The translations under genes and the position numbers were made by a program. Shown in pieces: positions 16,206-25,272 of a stretch of DNA of 64,000 nucleotides. The number at the start of each line of letters is the position of its first letter. Position 1 is the stretch's first letter. Source of the stretch: Larkinella bovis. GTDB lineage: Bacteria > Bacteroidota > Bacteroidia > Cytophagales > Spirosomataceae. The stretch is from the NCBI RefSeq assembly GCF_042655385.1, contig NZ_JBHSMA010000005.1, positions 62,001 through 126,000 on the forward strand, given 5' to 3'. Under the pieces are notes generated by a model. That model saw only the letters and a list, made by a program, of their open reading frames with translations, made no database searches and was not told the origin of the DNA.

Positions 16206-17408
16206 ATGAAGCAATCGTTTGTGTTCGTTATTGGATTCATCAGTACGCTGTTGATGGTTTCCTGCGGGGGCGAGAAGAAAGCACCGGACCTTAAAATTAC
16301 TGCTGATTTCCCCGGTGGTAACATTACCGTCGATTCCATTCGGGGGAATACGGTTTACCTCCAGCCCGACCTGCGCGATACCGACCATCCCTGGTTTTAC
16401 TGGTATTATGCCGTAAAAAGTAACCAGAGCGATAGTGTACGGTTTGTATTTGATACCAAAGACTGCCTGACCATCAAAGGCCCCGCCGTAAGCCGGGATG
16501 GCGGTAAAACCTGGGCGTGGCTGTTTGACGGAACGGTTTCCGTCAATGAGTTTACCGCCTACCTGAAAGCCGATGAGGAAATTCGGTTTAGCATGGGAAT
16601 GCCGTATACGCAGGCGAATTTCGACGCCTTTATCGAGCCGTACCGGACGCACGCTTCCGTCCGGCTGGATACGCTCTGTGTGACGCCCAAAGGCCGCGCA
16701 ACGGAACGAATCATTATCCGTCCGACGACGGCCGCGAAGCAGAAAGTTCTCCTGACGGCCCGGCACCACGCCTGCGAGATGATGGCCAATTACGTCATAG
16801 AAGGAATGCTTTCTGCCATTCTCTCCGACGATCCGGTCATGAGCAAGCTCCGCGAATCAACGGAGTTCTGGGTGATTCCTTTTATCGATAAAGACGGGGT
16901 AGAAGACGGGGATCAGGGCAAATACCGCGCCCCCCGCGACCATAACCGCGATTATGATGGCAAGAGCCTGTATTGCAGTACCGCTGCGCTTCGGGAGCAG
17001 GTGCCCAGCTGGAGTAATAACCAACTGAAAGTTATGATGGATTTGCACTGTCCCTGGATAAAAGGTCCGCTGAATGAAGTGATTTATCTGGTTGGTTCGT
17101 CAAAACCGGCGATCGAGAAACAACAGCGGGTTTTTATGGATCAAATTGCGGCTCACAATGAAGGGCCGTTGAAATTTGATAGGGCTCAGGGACTGGTTGC
17201 GTACGGAACGGCGTGGAACACGGCAAAAAATACAACCCAGGGCATGTCATCCACGCAGTGGGCGGCCACCGTGCCGGGAATCAAACTCGCCAGTTCATTT
17301 GAGATTCCGTATTCCGTTCACAACAAAGAGCCCATGACGGCCGAAAACTCCCGGCTTTTTGGCCGGGATATGGCCTTTGCATTAGCCGGTTACCTGAATC
17401 AGCTTTAG
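16206..17408 (+). CDS. M14-type zinc carboxypeptidase/deacylase lipoprotein
   Basis: A 400-residue lipoprotein (LLMVSC, Cys20) with an N-terminal beta domain (about residues 25-140) and an M14 metallopeptidase domain. Visible zinc ligands are His188-Ala-Cys-Glu191 (motif HxxE, in TARHHACEMMANY) and His281 (MDLHCPW); the Arg-Asp pair in HNRDYDG fits substrate binding and Glu366 (ASSFEIPYS) is a likely catalytic glutamate. The cytosolic-carboxypeptidase-like N-domain arrangement suggests trimming of peptides or removal of acyl-amide groups. As the last gene of the sigma/FecR-controlled susCD operon it probably processes the ligand at the cell surface or in the periplasm. Confidence 0.85.
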   Translation: MKQSFVFVIGFISTLLMVSCGGEKKAPDLKITADFPGGNITVDSIRGNTVYLQPDLRDTDHPWFYWYYAVKSNQSDSVRFVFDTKDCLTIKGPAVSRDGGKTWAWLFDGTVSVNEFTAYLKADEEIRFSMGMPYTQANFDAFIEPYRTHASVRLDTLCVTPKGRATERIIIRPTTAAKQKVLLTARHHACEMMANYVIEGMLSAILSDDPVMSKLRESTEFWVIPFIDKDGVEDGDQGKYRAPRDHNRDYDGKSLYCSTAALREQVPSWSNNQLKVMMDLHCPWIKGPLNEVIYLVGSSKPAIEKQQRVFMDQIAAHNEGPLKFDRAQGLVAYGTAWNTAKNTTQGMSSTQWAATVPGIKLASSFEIPYSVHNKEPMTAENSRLFGRDMAFALAGYLNQL

Positions 17409-17484
17409 GGGCCGCGCGGAGGGGGACATTGTGCGCGACGCTTGTCCGGCTCTCCTTCCAGGGTTCCGTTGGGACAAAAAAGGG

Positions 17485-17562
17485 ACTGATGCCTTCGAAA
17501 CGGTAAACGATGAATTAAAAGGCGGCCGCCCGTTCATCGTTTACCGGTCCGAAGGCATCAGT
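17485..17562. repeat. Two-segment hairpin with GCGGCCGC in its loop
   Basis: ACTGATGCCTTCG (17485-17497) and CGGTAAACGATGAA (17501-17514) pair perfectly with 17550-17562 and 17533-17546, separated by a 3x3 internal loop (AAA opposite GTC). The terminal loop contains GGCGGCCGCC, itself palindromic. There is no T-tract on either side, so a plain intrinsic terminator is unlikely. Confidence 0.8.
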
Positions 17563-17578
17563 TCTCGTGTACACCGGC

Positions 17579-17606
17579 GGACAATGGAAATGTACGAATT
17601 CGGACA
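17579..17606. promoter_or_regulatory. GGACA boxes upstream of the first array permease
   Basis: CGGACAATGGAAATGTACG followed by a second CGGACAG in the same orientation. They lie 53-80 bases upstream of the GGCAT-N5-TTGAG element, matching the GGACA/TGTCC arrangement in front of the PadR, DUF4097 and fourth-permease genes. Confidence 0.45.
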
Positions 17607-17658
17607 GAAGACATTTTTTTGTTATATAATTATCTGTAAATCAATGATTTTCTGGCGC

Positions 17659-17673
17659 GGCATGAAAGTTGAG
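17659..17673 (+). promoter_or_regulatory. Sigma54-like -24/-12 element for the permease array
   Basis: CGGCATGAAAGTTGAGCG: GGCAT, five bases, TTGAG. Same spacing and near-identical bases as the elements at 25175 and 26492. The ATG follows 36 bases later. Confidence 0.5.
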
Positions 17674-17709
17674 CGGGTGTTTTCAGCCTAACCTCTACTG
17701 ACAGATCCG

Positions 17710-20094
17710 ATGCTGCGTAATTACCTGACCATTGCCTGGCGAAATATCCGGAAGGATAAATTCTACAGCCTGATTAATATTCTGGGCCTGACCATCGGCG
17801 TGACCTGTGGCCTGTTGCTGCTGCTCTACGTGACCGATGAACTGAGTTACGACCGTCATCATCAAAAAGCCGATCAGATTTACCGCATTGTCTCGTACAT
17901 CACCGAGCCGGACAAGATCAACAATTGGGCAAGCACGCAGCCCCCCCTGGCGAAATCGCTGAAACAGGATTATCCCTTCGTGGAAAACTACGTGCGGTTT
18001 TTTCCCAATGGCCGGGTAGCCTTTCGGAAGGGGGAGAAGCGGTTTTACGAAGAAGATGTCTACGCGGCCGACTCCACGGTGTTCGACGTATTTACCCATA
18101 CATTCATCGAGGGCGACCCCAAAACCGCGCTCGCCCGGCCCGGCAGCGTGGTGCTGACTGAGAAAACCGCCCGGAAATTTTTCGGGGAGAGCAGTGCGCT
18201 GGGCCAGACGCTGCGAACCAACGACACGACGTCCTATCAGGTGACGGGCGTGATTGAGGACGTGCCCCGGAACTCCCATTTTACGTTCAACGCGCTGTTG
18301 TCGCTGAGCCCAAATGAGCGGCAGGCCAACGGCTGGGGCGGTTTTTACATCCTTAGTTACCTGGTTCTGCCGAAAAACTTCGATACGAACATTCTGGAAA
18401 GCAAGTTTCCGCAGCTGTACGACAAAAACATGGCGTCGATCTTCAAACGGATGGGGATCAAGATCACGTATCGATTGCAGCCATTGACGAGTATTCACCT
18501 GTATTCAAAAATGGACGGGGAAGTGGGGGGCGACATCAGTTATGTATACATTTTCAGTGCGGTGGCTTTCTTTATGTTGCTGTTAGCCAGCATTAATTAC
18601 ATGAACCTCGCCACCGCCCGCTCGGCCAAACGATCCAAGGAAGTGGGCCTGCGGAAAGTGATGGGGTCGCTCCGGAACGCATTGATGGCCCAGTTCCTGA
18701 CGGAGTCGGTGCTGATGACGGTACTGGCGCTGACGGCCAGTTTTGTGCTGGTGGCCCTGGCCTTGCCGTTTTTCAATACCGTGTCGGGCAAAGAGATTCA
18801 GTTTCGGGAATTGCTACAACCCCAGTTTTTACTGATTGCGCTGGTCATTGTGTTGTTTACCGGTTTCATCAGCGGCAGTTATCCCGCCTTTTACCTGTCT
18901 TCCTTCGAGCCCGCAACGGTGTTGAAAGGATCGTTCAACGCCAAAGGCGGCAGTTTTTTCCGGAAAACGCTGGTGGTTGTTCAGTTCGCCATTTCGCTGA
19001 TTATGCTGATCTGTACCTGGATCGTCTATGACCAGTTGAATTACATGCGGGACAAGGATATGGGGTATAACCGGGAGCAGGTGCTAACGATTGATTACCA
19101 GGATCGCCAGCCCCGCGATCGCTATGACCTGCTGCGCCACACGCTGTTGTCGAATCCGAACATCCGGCGTGTGGCCACGGCCTCGTCGCCTACCAGCAAC
19201 ATTGGCGGGCGGATTATTTTTGGGGTTGAATCCAATGCAGGTCTGAAAGAAATGGGCTTCAAACCGATGGGCATTGACCACGATTACCTCCAAACGATGG
19301 GCATGAAGGTGGTGGCCGGGCGCGATTTTTCGGATAAAATTCCCGCCGATACAAGCAATGGCGTGCTGGTGAACCAGGCCGCCGTTAAACGCATGGGCTG
19401 GAAGGAACCGATCGGCAAAAAAGTGCTGCTGGGTGGCTTGCCGCAGGCCGGTCAACCGGCTCCGCCGGAGGCCAGGGTGGTGGGCGTGGTGAAGGACTTC
19501 CACCAGCAGTCGCTCTACAGCCCCATCGAACCGATGATCATGCTGTATCGCCCGAACAACGGGGTTATTCACATTAAAATTGACGCGAAAAACGCCGACA
19601 AAACCGTTGCGTTTATCGGCCAGAAATGGCGCGAAACGTATCCCGACCGCTTGTTTGAATACCGGTTTCTGGACCAGGATTTTGAATCGGCCTACCGCGC
19701 CGACGAACTTCGGGGCCGAATTTTTACGGCGTTCTCGGGACTGACCATCCTGATTGCCTGTCTGGGGCTGTTCGGGCTGGCCACGTTCACGACCGAGCAG
19801 CGCGTAAAAGAAATCGGCGTTCGGAAAGTAATGGGGGCTTCGGTGTCGAGCGTGGTCCTGCTGCTTTCGAAAGACTTTACAAAACTGGTGCTATTTTCGT
19901 TTCCGATTGCCATTCCGGTAGCCTGGTACGCAATGTATCGCTGGTTGCAGCATTTTCCGTATAAAACCGGCATCGACGTCGGCGTGTTCGTTGCGGCCTG
20001 TGTTCTCACGTTGCTGATTTGCTGGATGACCGTCGTGTATCAATCGATTAAAGCCGCCATTGCCAATCCGGTTACTTCGCTACGCTCAGAGTGA
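17710..20094 (+). CDS. FtsX/MacB-type ABC transporter permease (array copy 1)
   Basis: A 794-residue permease with two MacB_PCD plus FtsX halves. It begins LRNYLTIAWRNIRKDKFYS, has the first membrane helix at about 21-43, three helices around 285-410 with the FtsX signature SKEVGLRKVMGS, a helix near 425, and three C-terminal helices with VKEIGVRKVMGA. It ends in the family-typical NPVTSLRSE. It would form a dimer coupled to a MacB/LolD-like ATPase; the only ATPase nearby is at 29023. First gene after a sigma54-like promoter, and followed by copies 2 and 3 with gaps of about 80 bases filled by repeats. Substrate unknown; envelope efflux or stress is likely. Confidence 0.9.
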   Translation: MLRNYLTIAWRNIRKDKFYSLINILGLTIGVTCGLLLLLYVTDELSYDRHHQKADQIYRIVSYITEPDKINNWASTQPPLAKSLKQDYPFVENYVRFFPNGRVAFRKGEKRFYEEDVYAADSTVFDVFTHTFIEGDPKTALARPGSVVLTEKTARKFFGESSALGQTLRTNDTTSYQVTGVIEDVPRNSHFTFNALLSLSPNERQANGWGGFYILSYLVLPKNFDTNILESKFPQLYDKNMASIFKRMGIKITYRLQPLTSIHLYSKMDGEVGGDISYVYIFSAVAFFMLLLASINYMNLATARSAKRSKEVGLRKVMGSLRNALMAQFLTESVLMTVLALTASFVLVALALPFFNTVSGKEIQFRELLQPQFLLIALVIVLFTGFISGSYPAFYLSSFEPATVLKGSFNAKGGSFFRKTLVVVQFAISLIMLICTWIVYDQLNYMRDKDMGYNREQVLTIDYQDRQPRDRYDLLRHTLLSNPNIRRVATASSPTSNIGGRIIFGVESNAGLKEMGFKPMGIDHDYLQTMGMKVVAGRDFSDKIPADTSNGVLVNQAAVKRMGWKEPIGKKVLLGGLPQAGQPAPPEARVVGVVKDFHQQSLYSPIEPMIMLYRPNNGVIHIKIDAKNADKTVAFIGQKWRETYPDRLFEYRFLDQDFESAYRADELRGRIFTAFSGLTILIACLGLFGLATFTTEQRVKEIGVRKVMGASVSSVVLLLSKDFTKLVLFSFPIAIPVAWYAMYRWLQHFPYKTGIDVGVFVAACVLTLLICWMTVVYQSIKAAIANPVTSLRSE

Positions 20095-20168
20095 GAAGTG
20101 AAGAGTTATGAGTTAGCTACCGCAGCGCAACTCTTCACTCATAAAGCACAACTCTTCATTCATAATTA
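20094..20168. repeat. AT-word repeat between permease copies 1 and 2
   Basis: GAAGAGTTATGAGTTA-type words face CAACTCTTCACTCATAA and CAACTCTTCATTCATAA on the other side. The fill is inverted but imperfect. It forms nearly all of the 82-base gap between the two permease genes. Confidence 0.7.
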
Positions 20169-20176
20169 ATTCAGTT

Positions 20177-22570
20177 ATGTTCAAAAACTACCTTAAAATT
20201 GTCCTGCGGAATCTGGCTAAACACCGGTTTTATTCCGTCATTAAAATTGCCGGGCTTGCCGTGGGGCTGGCGGCTGGCATCCTGATTGCCCTGTTTGTGT
20301 ACGAAGATTTTTCGTACGACGGTTTTAATGCGAAGAAAGACCGGATTGTGCGTATCCTGACCATCGACCAGGCTGAGGGCGTCAAGAGCAAGCTGGTAGG
20401 CGTGAGCTATCCCGGTTTGGCACCGGCCATTACGCGCGATCTGCCCGAAGTGGTCAACAGTGTCCGGATTTCGAACCAGGGGCGGGTGCCACTGAAGGTG
20501 GGCGAGACGCTCATCAGCTCCGAAGGGACCTTCCGCACCGAAAGTTCTTTCTTCGAGATTTTCGATTACAAGGTACTCAGTGGACCGTCGAAGGGCATTC
20601 TGGATGAACCGCAAACCGTCGTTCTGACGACAACGCTGGCAAAAAAACTGTTTGGGAATACGGATCCCCTGGGAAAAACCATTCAGTCGGGCACGCAGAA
20701 TTTCAAGGTAAAGGCCGTTATGGCCGACCCGCCGACCAATTCGCACCTGCAGTTCGACATGCTGCGGTCGATGGTGCCCGCGCAGGGCGATTCGAGTTAC
20801 GCCCAGTTTCTGAATTCCTTCAACGGCATCAGCGTTTACAGCTACCTGCTGCTGGACCGCCCCCGCGACCTGAATACGATCATTCCGAAACTGAAACAGG
20901 TGGCGGATAAAAACCAGGGCTACGCGTTTTTTGTCCCGACCCTGCAGTATCTGGAAGACGTTCACCTCCATTCGGGAGAGATTCTGTTCGAACACAATAC
21001 AAACAAAACCGACGCGGCCAACCTGTACGTGCTGGCAACCATTGCCCTGCTGGTGGTGTTGCTGGCTGCGGTCAACTTCATGAATCTGGTGACGGCACAC
21101 GCCACCGGGCGGGCCAAGGAAGTCGGTTTGCGGAAGGTTGTCGGCGCCGTTCGGTCACAACTCATCGGGCAGCATTTGCTGGAATCGGTGGTAGTGACCG
21201 TCCTTTCGGCAGTGCTGGCACTCGCGCTGGCGGCCGGGGCCTTGCCCATTCTGAACACGATTTATCAACGAAATGCCCGATTGGGAGCCCTGTTCAATCC
21301 TTCGGTGATGCTCGGAATAACCGGTTTTGTGCTGATCCTTGGCGTCCTGGCAGGTAGCTATCCGGCGTTTGTGCTGTCGAAGTTCCGACCGGTGACGGTG
21401 CTGAAGGGCGCTTTCAAGAATACCGACAGCGGGATCCGGTTGCGGCAGTCACTGGTGATTATTCAGTTCACAATTTCCATTGCGCTGATGGTGGGAACGG
21501 GGGTGGTTTTCCGGCAGATGAACTTTATTCAGAACAAAGACCTGGGCTTCAGTCGCGAACAGGTCGTTACGATTCCGTTTAAGGGACAGGCTGCGATTGG
21601 CCGCGCCCGGACATTCCAGGCCGAGTTGAAGCAAAATCCGCATATTTTGGGTACCGGTACCACCACAAATCGAATGGGGCAGCAACTGGGTCGTACCAAC
21701 TTTGTACCGGAAGGAAAACCGACCACCACCAATTATATCGCGAGTGTGATGGCGGTCGATGAATCGTTTGTGCCGACGATGGGGATGAAAATCCGGAAAG
21801 GCCGCAACTTCTCCCTCGATTTGCCGGCCGACTCGGCCTCGTCCATGCTGATCAACGAAGAAATGGCGCGGCTGCTCAACTGGAACGATCCGATCGGAAA
21901 AATCATCCGGCTGCCGACTGGCCCTAATCCAACGGATGCGACGGCCTATACGGTAGTGGGTTTGATCAAAGACTTTAATTTTGCCACCATCCGGCACAAG
22001 GTCGAACCCTTGCTTATGCTTTACAACAAAAACAACAATCAACTGGCCGTCAAAATCAATACCGCCAATGCGCCCGAAACGCTGGCGTTCATCGAAAAAA
22101 CCTGGAAACGCATCAATCCCGAAACGCCCTACGAATACAGTTTTCTGGATGAGGATTTTGGGAAACTCTACCGGAGTGAACAGGCCTTCGCGACCATGTT
22201 CAGTCATTTTACGGTGTTGGCGTTATTCATTGCGGTGTTGGGTCTGTTCGGGTTGGCGGCTTTTACGGCCGAGCAACGCCGGAAAGAAATCGGCATTCGC
22301 CGGGTGCTGGGGGCCGAAACCGGGTCGTTGCTGTATCTGCTGTCCCGCGAATTCATCCGGCTGGTGCTGGTTGCCTTCGTCATTGCGTCTCCGTTAGCCT
22401 GGTATTTGATGAACCGCTGGCTGGACGGGTTTGCCTACCGTACCGACCAGAGTGCCATTCTCTTTGTGATAGCGGGTGTAGCCGCCGTGCTGGTCACCCT
22501 GATTACAGTCAATCTTCAGGTCTTTAAAACCGTCACCACCAATCCCGTGAAATCACTTCGCTCGGAGTGA
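20177..22570 (+). CDS. FtsX/MacB-type ABC transporter permease (array copy 2)
   Basis: A 797-residue paralogue of copy 1 with the same two-half plan: FKNYLKIVLRNLAKHRFYS at the start, membrane helix about 23-45, FtsX signatures AKEVGLRKVVGA (middle) and RKEIGIRRVLGA (C-terminal half), ending NPVKSLRSE. The periplasmic MacB_PCD parts are the most divergent regions between the copies, as expected if they see different ligands or partners. No promoter is visible in the repeat-filled gap, so it is probably transcribed with copy 1. Confidence 0.9.
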   Translation: MFKNYLKIVLRNLAKHRFYSVIKIAGLAVGLAAGILIALFVYEDFSYDGFNAKKDRIVRILTIDQAEGVKSKLVGVSYPGLAPAITRDLPEVVNSVRISNQGRVPLKVGETLISSEGTFRTESSFFEIFDYKVLSGPSKGILDEPQTVVLTTTLAKKLFGNTDPLGKTIQSGTQNFKVKAVMADPPTNSHLQFDMLRSMVPAQGDSSYAQFLNSFNGISVYSYLLLDRPRDLNTIIPKLKQVADKNQGYAFFVPTLQYLEDVHLHSGEILFEHNTNKTDAANLYVLATIALLVVLLAAVNFMNLVTAHATGRAKEVGLRKVVGAVRSQLIGQHLLESVVVTVLSAVLALALAAGALPILNTIYQRNARLGALFNPSVMLGITGFVLILGVLAGSYPAFVLSKFRPVTVLKGAFKNTDSGIRLRQSLVIIQFTISIALMVGTGVVFRQMNFIQNKDLGFSREQVVTIPFKGQAAIGRARTFQAELKQNPHILGTGTTTNRMGQQLGRTNFVPEGKPTTTNYIASVMAVDESFVPTMGMKIRKGRNFSLDLPADSASSMLINEEMARLLNWNDPIGKIIRLPTGPNPTDATAYTVVGLIKDFNFATIRHKVEPLLMLYNKNNNQLAVKINTANAPETLAFIEKTWKRINPETPYEYSFLDEDFGKLYRSEQAFATMFSHFTVLALFIAVLGLFGLAAFTAEQRRKEIGIRRVLGAETGSLLYLLSREFIRLVLVAFVIASPLAWYLMNRWLDGFAYRTDQSAILFVIAGVAAVLVTLITVNLQVFKTVTTNPVKSLRSE

Positions 22571-22584
22571 GGAATGATAAATAA

Positions 22585-22650
22585 AGAGTGAAAAGTTAAT
22601 GGGCCAGCCAACCGCCGGGCGGCCCCGTCTTACTGCTCAACTCATAACGC
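22585..22650. repeat. Repeat element with inverted GC core between permease copies 2 and 3
   Basis: 22610-22629 is the exact inverted copy of the 20-base GC core found at 192-211 and 7233-7252, preceded by GGGCCAGCC and flanked by GAGTGAAAAGTTAA and CTCAACTCATAAC words. A reading-frame extension upstream of the next permease runs through it and is not part of that protein. Confidence 0.8.
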
Positions 22651-22655
22651 TCAAA

Positions 22656-25082
22656 ATGCTAACCAACTACCTCAAAATCGCCATTCGTACCCTCCGCAAG
22701 CAGCGGGGATTCACCTTCATCAACGTCTTTGGACTGGCCTTGGGCCTGGCCTGTTGTCTGCTGATTACGCTGTATGTCGTGGATGAACTGAGCTACGACC
22801 GGTTTCACGAAAAAGCCGACCGGATTTACCGGATCAACGCCGACATCAAGTTTGGCGGAAACGACATGCGGATGGCCGTATCGCCCGACCCGATGGGACC
22901 GACCCTGTTGAAGGACTACCCGCAGGTCGAGAATTTCGTGCGGTTACACCACCGGGGTGACTGGCTGGTCAAACGCGCGGGGCAGCCGAATAATCTGCGG
23001 GAAAAAGACATCATTTTTGCGGATTCGACACTTTTTGATGTGTTTACGTTACCGCTGGTGGCGGGTGATGCGAAACGGGCCCTGACGGAGCCCAATACCG
23101 TCGTAATCAGCGAATCGGCCGCCAAACGGCATTTCGGTAATCAGAATCCGGTAGGGCAAACGCTGGTGTTTGATAATCAATTGACCTGCCGGGTAACGGG
23201 TGTCATGCGGAACATGCCCACCAATTCCCACTTCCGGACCGATTTTTTCCTCTGTATGCGGAGTGATAATTACGACTGGGGACGGTGGCTGAGTAACAAT
23301 CATTATACGTACATCCTGCTAAAGGAAGGAGTTGATCCGCAGACGTTCAGCCGTAATTTCGAAACCGTGATTCAGAAATACGTTGGGCCACAGGCGGTGC
23401 AGTTCATCGGAACCACCGTCGATCAGTTCCGCAAAGCGGGCAACCGGATGAACTATTGGATGATTCCATTGACGGATATCCATTTACACTCCAGGCAGAA
23501 CATTGAAATCGCCCCGAACAGTGATATGCAGTATGTGTATGTTTTCTCGGCGGTGGCGGTTTTCATCCTGCTGATTGCCTGCATTAACTTCATGAACCTC
23601 TCGACGGCTCGTTCGGCCAATCGGGCGAAGGAGGTGGGCGTGCGGAAAGTGCTGGGATCGGTGCAGCGGCAGTTAATTGGGCAGTTTATGACCGAATCGG
23701 TGCTGATGGCCGTGCTGGCGATGGGATTAGCGCTGATTATCGTGACCCTGGTGGTGCCATTCTTCAATGAAATTTCGGCCAAACAACTGACCATCGATAG
23801 CGTATTTTCTCCGCAATTTCTGCCGGTTTTGGTGGGGTTGCCTCTGGTGGTTGGTTTGCTGGCGGGCAGTTATCCGGCCTTTTTCCTGTCGTCGTTCCGG
23901 CCTATCAGCGTGCTGAAAGGACGCCTTAACCTGGGGCTGAAAAGCGCCGGTTTGCGCAGCGGGCTGGTGGTCTTTCAGTTTATGATGTCGGTCATTCTGA
24001 TTGTGGGCACGATGGTGGTCTATCGGCAGATCAACTTTATTCAGACCACCAAGCTGGGTTTCAACCGCGATCAGGTGCTGACAATCAACGATGCGTATGC
24101 CCTGGAAAACCAGGCGGAAGCTTTTCGGGATGAGGTGCTGAAACTGCCCGGCGTTGCGTCGGGTTCGGTGTCCGGTTATCTGCCGGTACCTTCGAACCGG
24201 AGCGATAGTCCCCTGTTTCCGGAGGGCCAGATCGAGCAGAACAAGGCGGTTTCAACTCAGCAGTGGGAAGTCGATTACGACTACATTCCCACGCTCGGAA
24301 TGGAGGTGAAACAGGGCCGGAATTTTTCGCGGGAGTTCGGGGCCGATTCCACGGCGGTTATTCTGAACGAAACCGCCGTCAAGATTTTCGGTTTTAAAGA
24401 CCCGATCGGAAAACGGCTGTCGCGGATGATGGACAACGAGGGCAAAGTCATGAAATCCTACACGGTAATCGGGGTGGTAAAAAATTTCCATTTCGAATCG
24501 TTGCGGCAGAATATTGGTTCGGTAGCCCTGTTTATGGAGCCGAACCGGGGGGCTATTTCATTCCGGCTTAACGGCCAGGATATTCCGGCGGTGGTCCGCC
24601 AGATCGAGGCCAAGTGGCGGCAACTGGCGCCAGGAATGCCCTTTACGTATTCCTTTCTGGAAGACAGTTTCGATGCGATGTACCGCGCCGAGCAGCGCGT
24701 GGGCCAGATTGTGCTGACGTTCTCGGTGCTGGCCATTCTGATTGCCTGCCTGGGCCTGTTCGGGCTGGCGGCTTTCATGGCCGAGCAGCGTACCAAGGAA
24801 ATTGGCGTTCGCAAGGTGCTGGGTGCCAGTACGGTCAGCATTATCGGGCTGTTGTCAAAAGACTTTCTGAAACTGGTGCTGATTGCCATTCTCATCGCTA
24901 CGCCGATTGCGTGGTACGGCATGAACCAGTGGCTGGAAGATTTTGCCTATAAAATTGATGTCCCCTGGTGGGTGTTTGCCGTAGCGGGCCTTGTCGCCGT
25001 CTTGATTGCGTTTGTAACGGTTTCATTCCAATCCATCAAAGCCGCTCTGACAAATCCCGTCAAGAGTTTGCGAGCGGAGTAA
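22656..25082 (+). CDS. FtsX/MacB-type ABC transporter permease (array copy 3)
   Basis: An 808-residue permease starting LTNYLKIAIRTLRKQRGFT. I chose ATG 22656 because the in-frame extension to 22599 is repeat sequence and the family N-terminus begins here. Membrane helix about 22-44; FtsX signatures AKEVGVRKVLGS (mid) and TKEIGVRKVLGA (C-terminal half); ends NPVKSLRAE. It is closest in plan to copy 1. The following gap before the DUF4097 gene contains an independent sigma54-like promoter, so this is probably the last gene of the three-permease unit. Confidence 0.9.
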   Translation: MLTNYLKIAIRTLRKQRGFTFINVFGLALGLACCLLITLYVVDELSYDRFHEKADRIYRINADIKFGGNDMRMAVSPDPMGPTLLKDYPQVENFVRLHHRGDWLVKRAGQPNNLREKDIIFADSTLFDVFTLPLVAGDAKRALTEPNTVVISESAAKRHFGNQNPVGQTLVFDNQLTCRVTGVMRNMPTNSHFRTDFFLCMRSDNYDWGRWLSNNHYTYILLKEGVDPQTFSRNFETVIQKYVGPQAVQFIGTTVDQFRKAGNRMNYWMIPLTDIHLHSRQNIEIAPNSDMQYVYVFSAVAVFILLIACINFMNLSTARSANRAKEVGVRKVLGSVQRQLIGQFMTESVLMAVLAMGLALIIVTLVVPFFNEISAKQLTIDSVFSPQFLPVLVGLPLVVGLLAGSYPAFFLSSFRPISVLKGRLNLGLKSAGLRSGLVVFQFMMSVILIVGTMVVYRQINFIQTTKLGFNRDQVLTINDAYALENQAEAFRDEVLKLPGVASGSVSGYLPVPSNRSDSPLFPEGQIEQNKAVSTQQWEVDYDYIPTLGMEVKQGRNFSREFGADSTAVILNETAVKIFGFKDPIGKRLSRMMDNEGKVMKSYTVIGVVKNFHFESLRQNIGSVALFMEPNRGAISFRLNGQDIPAVVRQIEAKWRQLAPGMPFTYSFLEDSFDAMYRAEQRVGQIVLTFSVLAILIACLGLFGLAAFMAEQRTKEIGVRKVLGASTVSIIGLLSKDFLKLVLIAILIATPIAWYGMNQWLEDFAYKIDVPWWVFAVAGLVAVLIAFVTVSFQSIKAALTNPVKSLRAE

Positions 25083-25113
25083 ACCGGCAGACGGATATCC
25101 GCCGTCCGTTCTC

Positions 25114-25135
25114 GGACAAATTAGGAAAATTGTCT
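25114..25135. promoter_or_regulatory. GGACA/TGTCT inverted boxes upstream of the DUF4097 gene
   Basis: GGACAAATTAGG followed by AAAATTGTCT forms a spaced, imperfect inverted repeat ending 40 bases upstream of the TGGTAT-N5-TTGAG element. The segment just before it holds CGGATATCCG (a perfect palindrome), and ACGGAC-G-GTCCGT lies nearer the gene, around 25213-25225. Confidence 0.45.
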
Positions 25136-25174
25136 TTGGAGTAATGGATTGATTATTAGTGTTTTAACTTATGT

Positions 25175-25189
25175 GGTATATTATTTGAG
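25175..25189 (+). promoter_or_regulatory. Sigma54-like -24/-12 element for the DUF4097 gene
   Basis: TGGTATATTATTTGAGA: GGTAT, five bases, TTGAG, in the same geometry as the elements at 17659 and 26492. Predicted leader is about 70 bases. Confidence 0.5.
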
Positions 25190-25272
25190 AACCGTATAAA
25201 GGAAGCGGTGCAACGGACGGTCCGTCGCGTGCATCCTTGTCACAAACCCCTTAAACATCTCAAACAAATACC

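Larger units (their letters stand above)
17409..17709. other. Intergenic region between the M14 peptidase and permease array
   Basis: This 301-base gap has no convincing gene. In order it holds GC-rich sequence, a GGACA...TGTCC pair, a large two-part hairpin (17485-17562), two GGACA boxes (17579 and 17602), an AT-rich tract with a run of T (about 17610-17640), and a sigma54-like element ending 36 bases before the permease ATG. An 86-codon frame at 17431 runs through the hairpin and is not coding-like. Confidence 0.7.

Noticed and set aside
17431..17691. 86-codon plus-strand frame before the permease array
   Set aside because: It runs through the large hairpin and the promoter-like element and has no family-like sequence.
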